Below are positions 6,387 to 12,202 of a DNA stretch of 12,202 nt, piece after piece (the first letter of the stretch is position 1; every line of letters begins with the position of its first letter). The DNA is from JBKJVQ01 sp046717125 (GTDB lineage: Bacteria; Pseudomonadota; Alphaproteobacteria; Rhizobiales; Methyloligellaceae): NCBI GenBank assembly GCA_046717125.1, contig JBKJVQ010000233.1, forward strand, positions 1 to 12,202, read 5' to 3'. The translations under genes were made by a program, and so were the position numbers. The notes under the pieces were generated by a model, which was not told the DNA's origin, did not search any database, and saw only the letters and a program-made list of their open reading frames with translations.

Positions 6387-6552
6387 AAGCAGCGGACGGA
6401 CCGCATCGACAGGTGAATGCGCGCAGGGCACGACCCTGAAGATGCCGGTCCGTCCTGACTTCACCAAGCATCCGCTCCGTACTGCGCTCATTGCGCACCG
6501 TTTGGCGGAAAATCGCTTTTGCATGAGATGTCTTCTGTTGATCCCTCATTCA

Positions 6553-6576
6553 TCTGAACGTTAGGTTTCCTTCAGA
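6553..6576. repeat. Inverted repeat upstream of the outer-membrane protein gene
   Basis: TCTGAA (6553-6558) and TTCAGA (6571-6576) are perfect 6-nt arms 12 nt apart, 34-57 bp before the TTG start, and might be an operator. The 264-bp space 6346-6609 otherwise shows no gene and no clear promoter consensus. Confidence 0.3.
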
Positions 6577-6609
6577 CGGCGCGACCGGCCGCCCCTGGAG
6601 AATCTTCAA

Positions 6610-7446
6610 TTGCGCGCATCACCGCAGCCGGCTTCGCAGGCACAGCCACTGCGCGCCGATCGGATCGGGCTGCGCGCCGCTGCCTGTGTCGCAGCAATCG
6701 CCGCACTGACCGTATCCATTCCGGCTTACGCGGAATTTGAACTCAAGGGCGCGCGCGTCGATCGCGGCGAGGTTGAGATCGAGTATCGCGGCTCGCTGCA
6801 CGGAAATCTGCCGGAGGCGGACGAAGACGCGCCAGTCCGCCAGTCGCACGACATCGAATACGAGGTTGGCGTCACCGACATGTTCGCGGTGTCGGCCGTC
6901 GCCACTGTCGAAGAACTGGATGGACAGGCGTTCGAGTATGCTGCGACCACCGTCGAAACCCAGATCGAATTGTTCGAACGCAAGAATTTCGCGGTCTCGA
7001 TCCTGAGCGAATATCAGGCGATGCGTGACGGAAGCGAAGCGGACGAGTTCGAAATCGGCCCCGTGGCGAATATTCTCGCGGGAAAATTCGATCTGCTGAC
7101 CAATACGTTCCTGACGCGTGAGATGGGCCGGTTCGCCGAAACGGACTCATGGGGCCTGCAATACGATGTGAGGGCGCGCTACTGGCAAACACAGGGCTTC
7201 GCCTTTGGGATGGAATTCCACGGCGAACTGGAAGAGCTCGACAATACGGGCCCATTCTCCGAGCAGGAGCACTATCTGGGACCGGTACTTTACTGGAAGC
7301 TTGGCGATGACGCCGATGATGAAAAGGCCGGAGCCGTGCGCGGACCTGCCCCAAAATCTTATGGGCTGGCACTCGGCGCCATGTTCGGGCTGACCGATGT
7401 CACCTCGGAAGCTGCGCTCAAGGTGCAGGCCAATATCGAGTTCTGA
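6610..7446 (+). CDS. Outer-membrane beta-barrel-like protein of unknown function
   Basis: The start is TTG at 6610-6612, with GGAG 9 nt upstream. The 278-residue precursor has an extended N-terminus, a hydrophobic stretch at about 23-39 and a signal-peptidase site after A-Y-A at 39-41. The mature part is rich in alternating polar and nonpolar residues, with repeated short strands ending in aromatic residues, and ends in N-I-E-F. A C-terminal Phe is the hallmark of barrels inserted by the BAM machinery. No conserved enzymatic motif was recognised. Acidic residues are frequent (for instance E-A-D-E-D-A near 75-80). It follows the cupredoxin-like gene by 264 bp on the same strand and may share its regulation. 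Barrel proteins of this size often act as pores or as scaffolds for periplasmic partners; which applies here cannot be told. Confidence 0.8.
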   Translation: MRASPQPASQAQPLRADRIGLRAAACVAAIAALTVSIPAYAEFELKGARVDRGEVEIEYRGSLHGNLPEADEDAPVRQSHDIEYEVGVTDMFAVSAVATVEELDGQAFEYAATTVETQIELFERKNFAVSILSEYQAMRDGSEADEFEIGPVANILAGKFDLLTNTFLTREMGRFAETDSWGLQYDVRARYWQTQGFAFGMEFHGELEELDNTGPFSEQEHYLGPVLYWKLGDDADDEKAGAVRGPAPKSYGLALGAMFGLTDVTSEAALKVQANIEF

Positions 7447-7448
7447 CC

Positions 7449-7469
7449 GCCGCGCGCTTTTTGCGCGGC
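7449..7469 (+). terminator. Stem-loop just after the outer-membrane protein gene
   Basis: GCCGCGC (7449-7455) and GCGCGGC (7463-7469) pair perfectly around the loop gcttttt, beginning 2 nt after the stop codon. There is no T-run 3' of the stem, so termination strength is uncertain. Position favours a transcript end for the plus-strand gene. Confidence 0.4.
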
Positions 7470-7508
7470 ATCGCGGCAGAACTTTTCAACCTGCGCCAAG
7501 ATGACCGG

Positions 7509-7553
7509 AACTCGGGCGGCGAACGCGTAACCAGGCGAGTTGCCGCCCGAGTT
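7509..7553. repeat. Perfect 12-bp inverted repeat between convergent genes
   Basis: AACTCGGGCGGC (7509-7520) and GCCGCCCGAGTT (7542-7553) are perfectly complementary around 21 nt. The repeat lies between the converging outer-membrane gene and small exported protein gene. No T-tract follows in either direction (an A-run at 7556-7560 lies on the minus strand's 5' side), so it may be a bidirectional 3'-end structure rather than a standard terminator. Confidence 0.5.
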
Positions 7554-7562
7554 GCAAAAACC

Positions 7563-7805
7563 CTACTTTCCGGCCATCTGTGTCCCACCGCAGCGATAGG
7601 CGGTTCCACGCACCGGGTCGACGCCGACCACATATCCCGGATGCTCGGAAATCCAGCGCGCCATTTCCAGCTGCCCGCGGAGCAGGCAGGAGTGGGCGCT
7701 GACCGGCCTTCCGTCGCCATCCCCTGTGAAAGTCAACGTTACCTCCTGGCAGGAGCTTGCGCTCAGTGACAGGCACGCCCAAAATACGAGGTTAATCATG
7801 GTCAT
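7563..7805 (-). CDS. Small exported cysteine-containing protein, unknown function
   Basis: An 80-residue protein with a short hydrophobic N-terminus (residues 3-18) followed by A-S-S-C-Q at 16-20. This reads either as a signal peptidase I site or as a weak lipobox with Cys 19; position -3 is Ala rather than Leu, so lipoprotein status is doubtful. The mature part has V-T-L-T-F-T-G, a central H-S-C with Cys 40, the segment W-I-S-E-H-P-G-Y at 51-58 and Y-R-C-G-G with Cys 72. Cys 40 and Cys 72 could form a disulfide in the periplasm. The start is ATG at 7803-7805 with AGAAGGGA about 4 nt upstream; a second ATG follows two codons later. It is divergent from pqqA and may share its control region. 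I do not recognise a named family; similar short exported proteins occur in Rhizobiales-type genomes. Confidence 0.7.
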   Translation of the reverse strand: MTMINLVFWACLSLSASSCQEVTLTFTGDGDGRPVSAHSCLLRGQLEMARWISEHPGYVVGVDPVRGTAYRCGGTQMAGK

Positions 7806-7840
7806 AATTCCCTTCTGTCAGGGAGCGCGACCCTTCTTCA

Positions 7841-7885
7841 ACCGCTCGGAGCGGTCACGGGGACGCTGCTCACACGGCTCACACT
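7841..7885. promoter_or_regulatory. Palindrome and 9-bp tandem repeat upstream of pqqA
   Basis: ACCGCTC-G-GAGCGGT at 7841-7855 is a perfect interrupted palindrome. Shortly after it, GCTCACACG and GCTCACACT stand in tandem at 7868-7885. Both lie between the divergent starts of the small exported protein and pqqA, so they could be operators for either. No promoter match was seen for the minus-strand gene. Confidence 0.4.
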
Positions 7886-7954
7886 GCAATCGTCGGGCCA
7901 ATAAGGTTAATTTTTCGTCGATAAGAATTTCTTTCGTGGGAACCCAAAAACCTC

Positions 7955-7982
7955 TCGACAGTTCTATAAGCATCGCTATGAT
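7955..7982 (+). promoter_or_regulatory. Promoter of pqqA, sigma-70 type
   Basis: TCGACA at 7955-7960 and TATGAT at 7977-7982 each match the -35 and -10 consensus in five of six bases with a 16-bp spacer. Transcription would begin near 7989, giving a leader of about 48 nt. The flanking bases are AT-richer than the genes around. This is the best promoter match found in the window. Confidence 0.6.
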
Positions 7983-8036
7983 CGGCAACCATTCTGGTCT
8001 AGCAAACCCTATCAACCTGATCTAGGAGGATCGATT

Positions 8037-8126
8037 ATGAAGAATTGGCTCAAGCCCGAAGTTTCCGAGACGGATGCCGGCATGGAAGTCACCAGCTATC
8101 TTCCGGCCGAGCTCGACCGCGCTTAA
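8037..8126 (+). CDS. pqqA: PqqA, peptide precursor of pyrroloquinoline quinone
   Basis: A 29-residue peptide that is the ribosomally made precursor of PQQ. The conserved G-M-E-V-T-S-Y core is present; Glu 17 and Tyr 21 are the residues that PqqE, with the chaperone PqqD, cross-links and from which the cofactor's carbon skeleton is built. The conserved N-terminal M-K-x-W is present too. An AGGAGGA ribosome site at 8024-8030 lies 6 nt before the ATG, the strongest in the window, as expected for a precursor needed in excess. A good promoter lies upstream and a terminator-like hairpin just downstream, before pqqB. The C-terminal tail L-P-A-E-L-D-R-A differs from better known PqqA peptides, as is common in this family. 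Confidence 0.95.
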   Translation: MKNWLKPEVSETDAGMEVTSYLPAELDRA

Positions 8127-8152
8127 TTCGCGGTTTCGTTTCGACTGACCGA

Positions 8153-8193
8153 GAGGCGGTCCCGGCGTAAAGCGGGGCCGCCTCTTTCTTTTT
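8153..8193 (+). terminator. Intercistronic terminator/attenuator between pqqA and pqqB
   Basis: GAGGCGGTCCCG (8153-8164) and CGGGGCCGCCTC (8173-8184) form a 12-bp stem with one G-U pair and an 8-nt loop, followed by TTTCTTTTT at 8185-8193. This is a textbook intrinsic terminator 26 nt past the pqqA stop and 14 nt before the pqqB start. It would end most transcripts after pqqA and let a fraction continue, giving more precursor than enzyme mRNA. Confidence 0.85.
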
Positions 8194-8207
8194 GGCGTAG
8201 ATTTCTT

Positions 8208-9146
8208 ATGCTTATCAAGGTGCTGGGGGCTGCAGCCGGCGGTGGGCTGCCGCAATGGAACTGCGCCGGACGCAATTCGGCCGATGCGCGCTTGGGACGC
8301 GACGGGGTGAAGCCACAGACTCAAGCCTCGATCGCCGTCAGCGCCAACGAGCGCGATTGGGTGATCGTCAACGCCGCCCCCGAACTGCGCCAGCAAATCA
8401 ACGACAATCCCGAGCTTCATCCCCGCCCCGAGGCGGGACCCCGTAATTCACCAATCAAGGCGGTCCTGCTCACAAACGGCGATGTCGATGCCGTGGCGGG
8501 GCTTCTATCTCTGCGCGAGGGTCAACCCTTTAGTCTCTACGGGTCTGATCGCGTGCTGGGCATTCTTGCCCAAAATTCCATCTTCAACGTGCTCAACCCC
8601 GCCAAGGTGCGGCGCATCCCTTTTTTGCTCGACACGCCATTCGAGATCGAAGGCCCTGACGGCCCGACCGGAATTGTGGTCGAGGCCTTCACCGTGCCGG
8701 GCAAGGTACCGCTCTATCTCGAGGACAAGGCGGCAGGTGCGGCCGGTGGCTTCGGCACAAAGGAGGGCGATACCATCGGGCTGCGCATCTCCGATCCGGT
8801 TTCCGGGGCACATTTCTTCTATGTTGCGGCCTGTGCGCGCATTGACAATCGCCTCGCGAAGCAACTCCGCGGCGCGCCGCTCGTCTTCTTCGACGGCACG
8901 CTATTCACGGACAACGAGATGATCGATCAGGGCCTGATGCCGAAAACCGGCACGCGCATGGGCCACATGAATATTTCAGGCGAGGATGGCTCGATCGCCG
9001 CGTTCGAGCCTTTGGGCGTCACGCGCAGAATCTTCATCCACGTCAACAATTCGAACCCGGTACACCATCCGGGCTCCAAGGCTCGCGCGGCGGTCGAAGC
9101 CGCCGGCTGGGAAGTCGCCTATGACGGGATGCGGCTCGAGGTCTAA
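8208..9146 (+). CDS. pqqB: PqqB, PQQ biosynthesis protein (metallo-beta-lactamase fold)
   Basis: A 312-residue protein of the PqqB family, which has the metallo-beta-lactamase fold and acts after peptide excision; hydroxylation of the tyrosine-derived ring has been reported for a family member. The N-terminus carries the diagnostic L-G-A-A-A-G-G-G-L-P-Q-W-N-C, then R-x-Q-Q-I, the G-L-L-S-L-R-E-G-Q-P-F block at 98-108, V-P-G-K-V-P-L at 163-169, F-D-G-T-L at 228-232, M-G-H-M at 251-254 and I-H-V-N-N-S-N-P at 277-284. Compared with gammaproteobacterial PqqB, the Cys-x-Cys-x2-Cys zinc site after W-N-C is reduced to Cys 19, and the D-H of the metal motif is D-A (94-95). The ATG has only a poor ribosome site. 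It follows pqqA by 81 nt across the terminator-like hairpin; pqqC does not follow it. Confidence 0.95.
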   Translation: MLIKVLGAAAGGGLPQWNCAGRNSADARLGRDGVKPQTQASIAVSANERDWVIVNAAPELRQQINDNPELHPRPEAGPRNSPIKAVLLTNGDVDAVAGLLSLREGQPFSLYGSDRVLGILAQNSIFNVLNPAKVRRIPFLLDTPFEIEGPDGPTGIVVEAFTVPGKVPLYLEDKAAGAAGGFGTKEGDTIGLRISDPVSGAHFFYVAACARIDNRLAKQLRGAPLVFFDGTLFTDNEMIDQGLMPKTGTRMGHMNISGEDGSIAAFEPLGVTRRIFIHVNNSNPVHHPGSKARAAVEAAGWEVAYDGMRLEV

Positions 9147-9259
9147 CCGCATCGCCATCTGGCGGCGGCTCCGTCCGATACTCGGTGACTTGACCGCGAA
9201 GCGCTTTCCGCTACGCACTGCCTCGCTCCAAAGGCGGAATCTTGTCCCTCGGATCCATC

Positions 9260-11182
9260 ATGTGCGGTATCGCCGGCCTCCTCGATCATCGCCGAACGCT
9301 CTCGCCAGAGGCGCTGGCGTCCCATGCCGCCCTGATGAGTCAGGCACTGCGCCATCGCGGCCCCGACGATCGCGGAACCTGGATTGATGCAGACGCGGGC
9401 CTGGCGTTCGCCCATACGCGGCTCGCGATCGTCGATCTGTCGTTCGCCGGCGCGCAGCCCATGGTTTCGGCCTGCGGCCGTTACGTCGTCAGCTATAACG
9501 GGGAAATCTACAACGCGCCTGAGTTGAAGGCGGACCTTGAATCAGTGGGCGTGAATTTTCGCGGCCATTCCGATACCGAAGTGCTGGTTGAAGGCTGTGC
9601 AGCCTGGGGAGTTGAAGCCACTGTCTCCCGCATGATCGGCATGTTCGCCTTCGCGCTGTGGGACCGGCGCGATCGCGTCCTGTCCCTCGTGCGCGATCGC
9701 CTCGGCATCAAGCCACTCTATTGGGGCATCCAGGACGGGCGCCTTCAGTTCGCCTCCGTACTCGGCGCACTGGAGTGCCTGCCGGATTTCAGGCGCGAGA
9801 TCGAGCCCGATGCCGTTGCGGCCTATTTGCGTTTCGCCTACGTGCCCGCGCCGCTGTCGATCTATCGCGGCATCGGCAAGCTCGCGCCTGGAGCGATCCT
9901 GACACTCGGGCCGGACGGCGCGCCGCGCGAAACGCGGTTCTGGACCATGGAGGATGCGGTCGCGAAGGGCCGCGCCAACCCGCTCGATGTCGATGACGAC
10001 GAAGCCGTGTCGCGCCTCGATAATTTGCTTGGCGATGCGGTCGCGCGCCGGCTGGTGGCGGACGTGCCGGTTGGCGCGTTCCTTTCGGGCGGCATCGACT
10101 CCTCAACCGTCGCGGCGCTGATGCGGCGCACGAGCAATGGTGTCGTGCGCACATATTCCATCGGCTTCGACGATCCCAAATTCGACGAGGCGCGCTACGC
10201 CAAAGAGGTCGCGGCGCATCTCGGCACCGAGCATACGGAGATGCGGGTCACGCCCGACGACGCGCTCGGTGTGATCCCGGACCTCGCCACGATTTACGAC
10301 GAGCCGTTCGCGGACTCATCGCAAATCCCGACCGCGCTGCTCTCGCGCCTGACCCGGCAGCATGTGACAGTCGCGCTGTCGGGCGACGGTGGCGACGAGC
10401 TATTCGCTGGCTACAACCGGCATCGCGCGGCGCGGCTCCTGTCGCGCGTGCCGCAAGGCGCGGGGCGAATGGCGGGACGCGTGCTCGGCATGGTCGGCCC
10501 CGCGTTCTGGGATCGCGCCTTCGCGATCGCGCCAAGACGCTTCGGCCTCTCCCAGCCCTCCGAAAAGATCGGCAAGCTCGCCGTAGCGCTAAGCGCCGGA
10601 CCCGATGCGGCCTACCGGTCGGCCGTGAGCCAGTGGGACGAGCCCTCGCGCCTCCTGCTCCGGGGCCGCGAACGGCCAGGGTTGATGGACGATCCTGCCG
10701 TCGCGGCGCTCGCGCCCGAGGCCACATCGCGCATGCAATATCTCGACGCGCGCACCTATCTGCCTGACGACATTCTGACAAAGGTCGATCGCGCGACGAT
10801 GGCGGTCGGACTCGAAGGCCGCGTGCCGATCCTGGACCACCGCGTCGTCGAGTTCGCGTGGCGGCTCCCCTTGCGGTTCAGGCTGCGCGGGGGCGAGACG
10901 AAATGGATCCTGCGCCGCGTGCTCGACCGCTATGTACCCCGCCATCTGGTCGAACGGCCCAAGAGCGGCTTCGGCATTCCGCTTGCCGACTGGCTGCGCG
11001 GACCGCTTCGTCCGTGGGCGGAGGAAACACTTTCCGCTGCACGTCTCGAATCGGGCGGGTTGCTCGATCCCGCGCCCATCCGCGCGGCCTGGGACGCGCA
11101 TGTATCCGGCCGGGCCGATCACGCGCATCGGCTGTGGGCTGTGCTGATGCTGCAGGACTGGCGTGCGCGACGCGGGCTGTAA
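9260..11182 (+). CDS. asnB: Asparagine synthase (glutamine-hydrolysing)
   Basis: Class II amidotransferase that makes asparagine, or amidates a related acid, from aspartate, ATP and glutamine in the cytoplasm. The start is the ATG at 9260, because the next codon is the catalytic Cys 2, which must be N-terminal; a TTG 18 nt upstream has a better purine stretch but would bury the Cys. The glutaminase domain has R-H-R-G-P-D-D at 31-37, R-L-A-I-V-D-L at 54-60, N-G-E-I-Y-N at 80-85 and Asp 105. The synthetase domain has the PP-loop S-G-G-I-D-S-S at 276-282, S-G-D-G-G-D-E-L-F-A-G-Y and a late K-V-D-R-A-T-M-A-x-G-L-E-G-R-V-P segment. At 640 residues both domains are complete. It lies 113 nt after pqqB with no terminator between, so may be co-transcribed. 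A housekeeping or surface-polysaccharide role are equal options. Confidence 0.93.
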   Translation: MCGIAGLLDHRRTLSPEALASHAALMSQALRHRGPDDRGTWIDADAGLAFAHTRLAIVDLSFAGAQPMVSACGRYVVSYNGEIYNAPELKADLESVGVNFRGHSDTEVLVEGCAAWGVEATVSRMIGMFAFALWDRRDRVLSLVRDRLGIKPLYWGIQDGRLQFASVLGALECLPDFRREIEPDAVAAYLRFAYVPAPLSIYRGIGKLAPGAILTLGPDGAPRETRFWTMEDAVAKGRANPLDVDDDEAVSRLDNLLGDAVARRLVADVPVGAFLSGGIDSSTVAALMRRTSNGVVRTYSIGFDDPKFDEARYAKEVAAHLGTEHTEMRVTPDDALGVIPDLATIYDEPFADSSQIPTALLSRLTRQHVTVALSGDGGDELFAGYNRHRAARLLSRVPQGAGRMAGRVLGMVGPAFWDRAFAIAPRRFGLSQPSEKIGKLAVALSAGPDAAYRSAVSQWDEPSRLLLRGRERPGLMDDPAVAALAPEATSRMQYLDARTYLPDDILTKVDRATMAVGLEGRVPILDHRVVEFAWRLPLRFRLRGGETKWILRRVLDRYVPRHLVERPKSGFGIPLADWLRGPLRPWAEETLSAARLESGGLLDPAPIRAAWDAHVSGRADHAHRLWAVLMLQDWRARRGL

Positions 11183-11184
11183 GG

Positions 11185-12000
11185 CTAAGCTGGAGCGCCC
11201 GCGCCGACTTTCCGCCCCTGAATGCCCCGCGAAGGATCGTAGGCCCAGATCGCCAGACCCAGGAACAGGGTGAGCGACCCCGCCACCACGCCCAGCGAGA
11301 ACCAATCCACCTGCCCGTATAGAGCAAAGCGGATCAGCTCGACCGCATAGGTGAACGGGTTGACGCTGCAAACCTGATAGAGCGTCAGGCTCGATTCGCG
11401 CAGCTTCCACAGCGGATAAAGCGCGGACGACGCGAAGAACATCGGAAAGATCACGAAGTTCATGACGCCCGCGAAATTCTCGAGCTGCTTGACGGTCGAG
11501 GACAGAAGCATGCCGAGCGCGCCGAGCATCATGCCGGTGAGGATCAGCGCGGGTAGCACAGCCAGATAACCCCAGAGCGGCAGATCGACGCCGAAGAACC
11601 AGGCTACGAGGAAGAACGTGTAGACCTGCAGGAGCGACACGACCACGCTCGCGAACAGCCGCGATATCAGCAGGAACCAGCGTGGCAAGGGCGTCGTCAA
11701 CAGCACGCGCATCGAGCCCATTTCCCGGTCGTAGACCATTGAAAGCGAGCTCTGCATGCCGTTGAAGAGCTGGATCATCGCGACGAGGCCTGGCGTGATG
11801 TAGACGTCGTAGGTGATGTAAGTCTCGTAGGGCGGGATGATTGAAATGCCGAGCGCGGCGCGAAATCCGGCCGCGAACACGAGCAGCCAGATCAATGGAC
11901 GGACGAGCGCGGCGAAGAACCGCTCGCGCTGTTGCAGGAAGCGGAGCAGCTCCCGGCTGACGATCCCCCAAAAGGCGCGAAGCAGAATCATGGCGCTCAT
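11185..12000 (-). CDS. PedC-like ABC-2 permease of PQQ-alcohol oxidation clusters
   Basis: Inner-membrane permease of an ABC-2 transporter, 271 residues, of the type found with PQQ-dependent alcohol dehydrogenases (PedC of phenylethanol catabolism is the named relative). An amphipathic N-terminus R-E-L-L-R-F-L-Q-Q-R-E-R precedes about six membrane segments near 32-50, 68-85, 105-135, 145-170, 175-197 and 235-254. The ABC-2 signature is at 214-229, N-P-F-T-Y-A-V-E-L-I-R-F-A-L-Y-G. Y-D-R-E-M-G-S-M-R-V-L-L at 90-101 is the conserved cytoplasmic segment contacting the ATPase. The ATG overlaps the ATPase stop (ATGA). ABC-2 members usually export; what this one moves is unknown. Its stop is 2 nt from that of the convergent asparagine synthase gene. 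Confidence 0.9.
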   Translation of the reverse strand: MSAMILLRAFWGIVSRELLRFLQQRERFFAALVRPLIWLLVFAAGFRAALGISIIPPYETYITYDVYITPGLVAMIQLFNGMQSSLSMVYDREMGSMRVLLTTPLPRWFLLISRLFASVVVSLLQVYTFFLVAWFFGVDLPLWGYLAVLPALILTGMMLGALGMLLSSTVKQLENFAGVMNFVIFPMFFASSALYPLWKLRESSLTLYQVCSVNPFTYAVELIRFALYGQVDWFSLGVVAGSLTLFLGLAIWAYDPSRGIQGRKVGAGAPA

Positions 12001-12202
12001 GCCGCGGCCGCGCCTTGCCGCCCGCTCCGTTCGATCAACTTCTCGAAGGCATCACCCAAATCGTCCGTTCCGCTGCGGGCGATGACCTCGGCGGCCCTGC
12101 CCCGCTCGACGATCCGGCCCTGATCCATCACGAGGAGGTCGTCATCCGGTTCGACCTCATCGAACAGATGCGTCGCCCATAGTACGGCGACGTTATCTGA
12201 CC
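11997..12202 (-). CDS. ABC transporter ATP-binding protein, partial (C-terminal end)
   Basis: Only the last 68 codons are in the window; the gene continues beyond the right edge. The visible part starts just before the H-loop: L-W-A-T-H-L-F-D-E-V-E, then D-D-D-L-L-V-M-D-Q-G-R-I-V-E-R-G, the usual end of an ABC ATPase, and a 30-residue tail to Ala-Ala-Ala-Ala. The W-A-T-H-L-x-D-E-V form is typical of the ATPase partner of PedC-type permeases in PQQ-alcohol oxidation systems. Walker A, Walker B and the signature motif are outside the window. Its TGA overlaps the permease ATG as ATGA, so the two are co-translated with the ATPase first. Confidence 0.9.
   Translation of the reverse strand, partial: SDNVAVLWATHLFDEVEPDDDLLVMDQGRIVERGRAAEVIARSGTDDLGDAFEKLIERSGRQGAAAA

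Noticed and set aside
5806..6549. 247-codon minus-strand frame covering the cupredoxin-like gene
   Set aside because: The plus-strand gene has a ribosome site, a signal peptide and a recognisable fold; the minus-strand frame has none of these.
7563..7805. T-G-D-G-D-G stretch in the small exported protein as an EF-hand or lanmodulin-like loop
   Set aside because: Only the first part resembles such a loop; the later ligand positions are not Asp, Asn or Glu in the required spacing and no second hand exists.
9242..9260. Upstream TTG start for the asparagine synthase
   Set aside because: It would add six residues ahead of the catalytic Cys, which must be N-terminal after Met removal; a propeptide is possible but not needed.
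9260..11182. Asparagine synthase as a lasso-peptide-type cyclase acting on PqqA
   Set aside because: The glutaminase domain with Cys 2 is intact and no leader peptidase, recognition protein or second precursor peptide is nearby.
10589..11971. 460-codon minus-strand frame spanning the asparagine synthase end and the permease
   Set aside because: It crosses two well supported genes in another frame and its translation is Arg/Ala-rich without motifs.
1..12202. tRNA, rRNA, CRISPR array or prophage genes
   Set aside because: No cloverleaf-like segments, regularly spaced identical repeats or phage-type proteins were seen on either strand.

Overview
The window is GC-rich DNA from an alphaproteobacterium, most likely of the Hyphomicrobiales type. 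The evidence is the PqqA/PqqB pair, an IS5-type transposase remnant, dense GC-rich coding, overlapping ATGA/GTGA junctions and several TTG/GTG starts. Gene content points to periplasmic, PQQ-dependent alcohol (possibly methanol or other alcohol) oxidation. No quinoprotein dehydrogenase lies inside the window, so that link rests on pqqA, pqqB and a PedC-type ABC exporter. Species cannot be named from the sequence.

Layout. (1) 1-211: the 3' end of a decayed, frameshifted IS5-family transposase. (2) 212-2710, minus strand: a compact three-gene NitT/TauT-type ABC importer operon (binding protein, permease, ATPase) with overlapping genes. (3) 2711-2921: its upstream region, with two inverted repeats and a weak sigma-54-like site. 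(4) 2922-3299, minus: a DUF779 protein. (5) 3406-5681, minus: a histidine kinase and OmpR-type response regulator that overlap by 4 nt. (6) 5682-5898: a repeat-rich divergent control region. (7) 5899-7446, plus: a secreted cupredoxin-fold protein that has lost the copper ligands, then an outer-membrane-barrel-like protein. (8) 7447-7562: two strong hairpins. (9) 7563-7805, minus: a small exported Cys-containing protein. (10) 7806-8036: the pqqA control region. (11) 8037-9146, plus: pqqA, an intercistronic terminator-like hairpin, and pqqB. (12) 9260-11182, plus: a glutamine-dependent asparagine synthase. (13) 11185-12202, minus: a PedC-like ABC-2 permease and the tail of its ATPase, convergent with the asparagine synthase and only 2 nt from it.

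How they may work together. PqqA is the peptide precursor of PQQ and PqqB acts in its maturation; pqqC, pqqD and pqqE are not adjacent and must be elsewhere if the pathway is complete. The PedC-like permease and ATPase belong to an ABC-2 transporter type that accompanies PQQ-dependent alcohol dehydrogenases. The two-component system reads divergently from the cupredoxin/outer-membrane pair, so it may sense an envelope or metal signal and control that pair. The importer's substrate is unknown. The least explained unit is the kinase/regulator/ligand-less cupredoxin/barrel module beside the PQQ genes.
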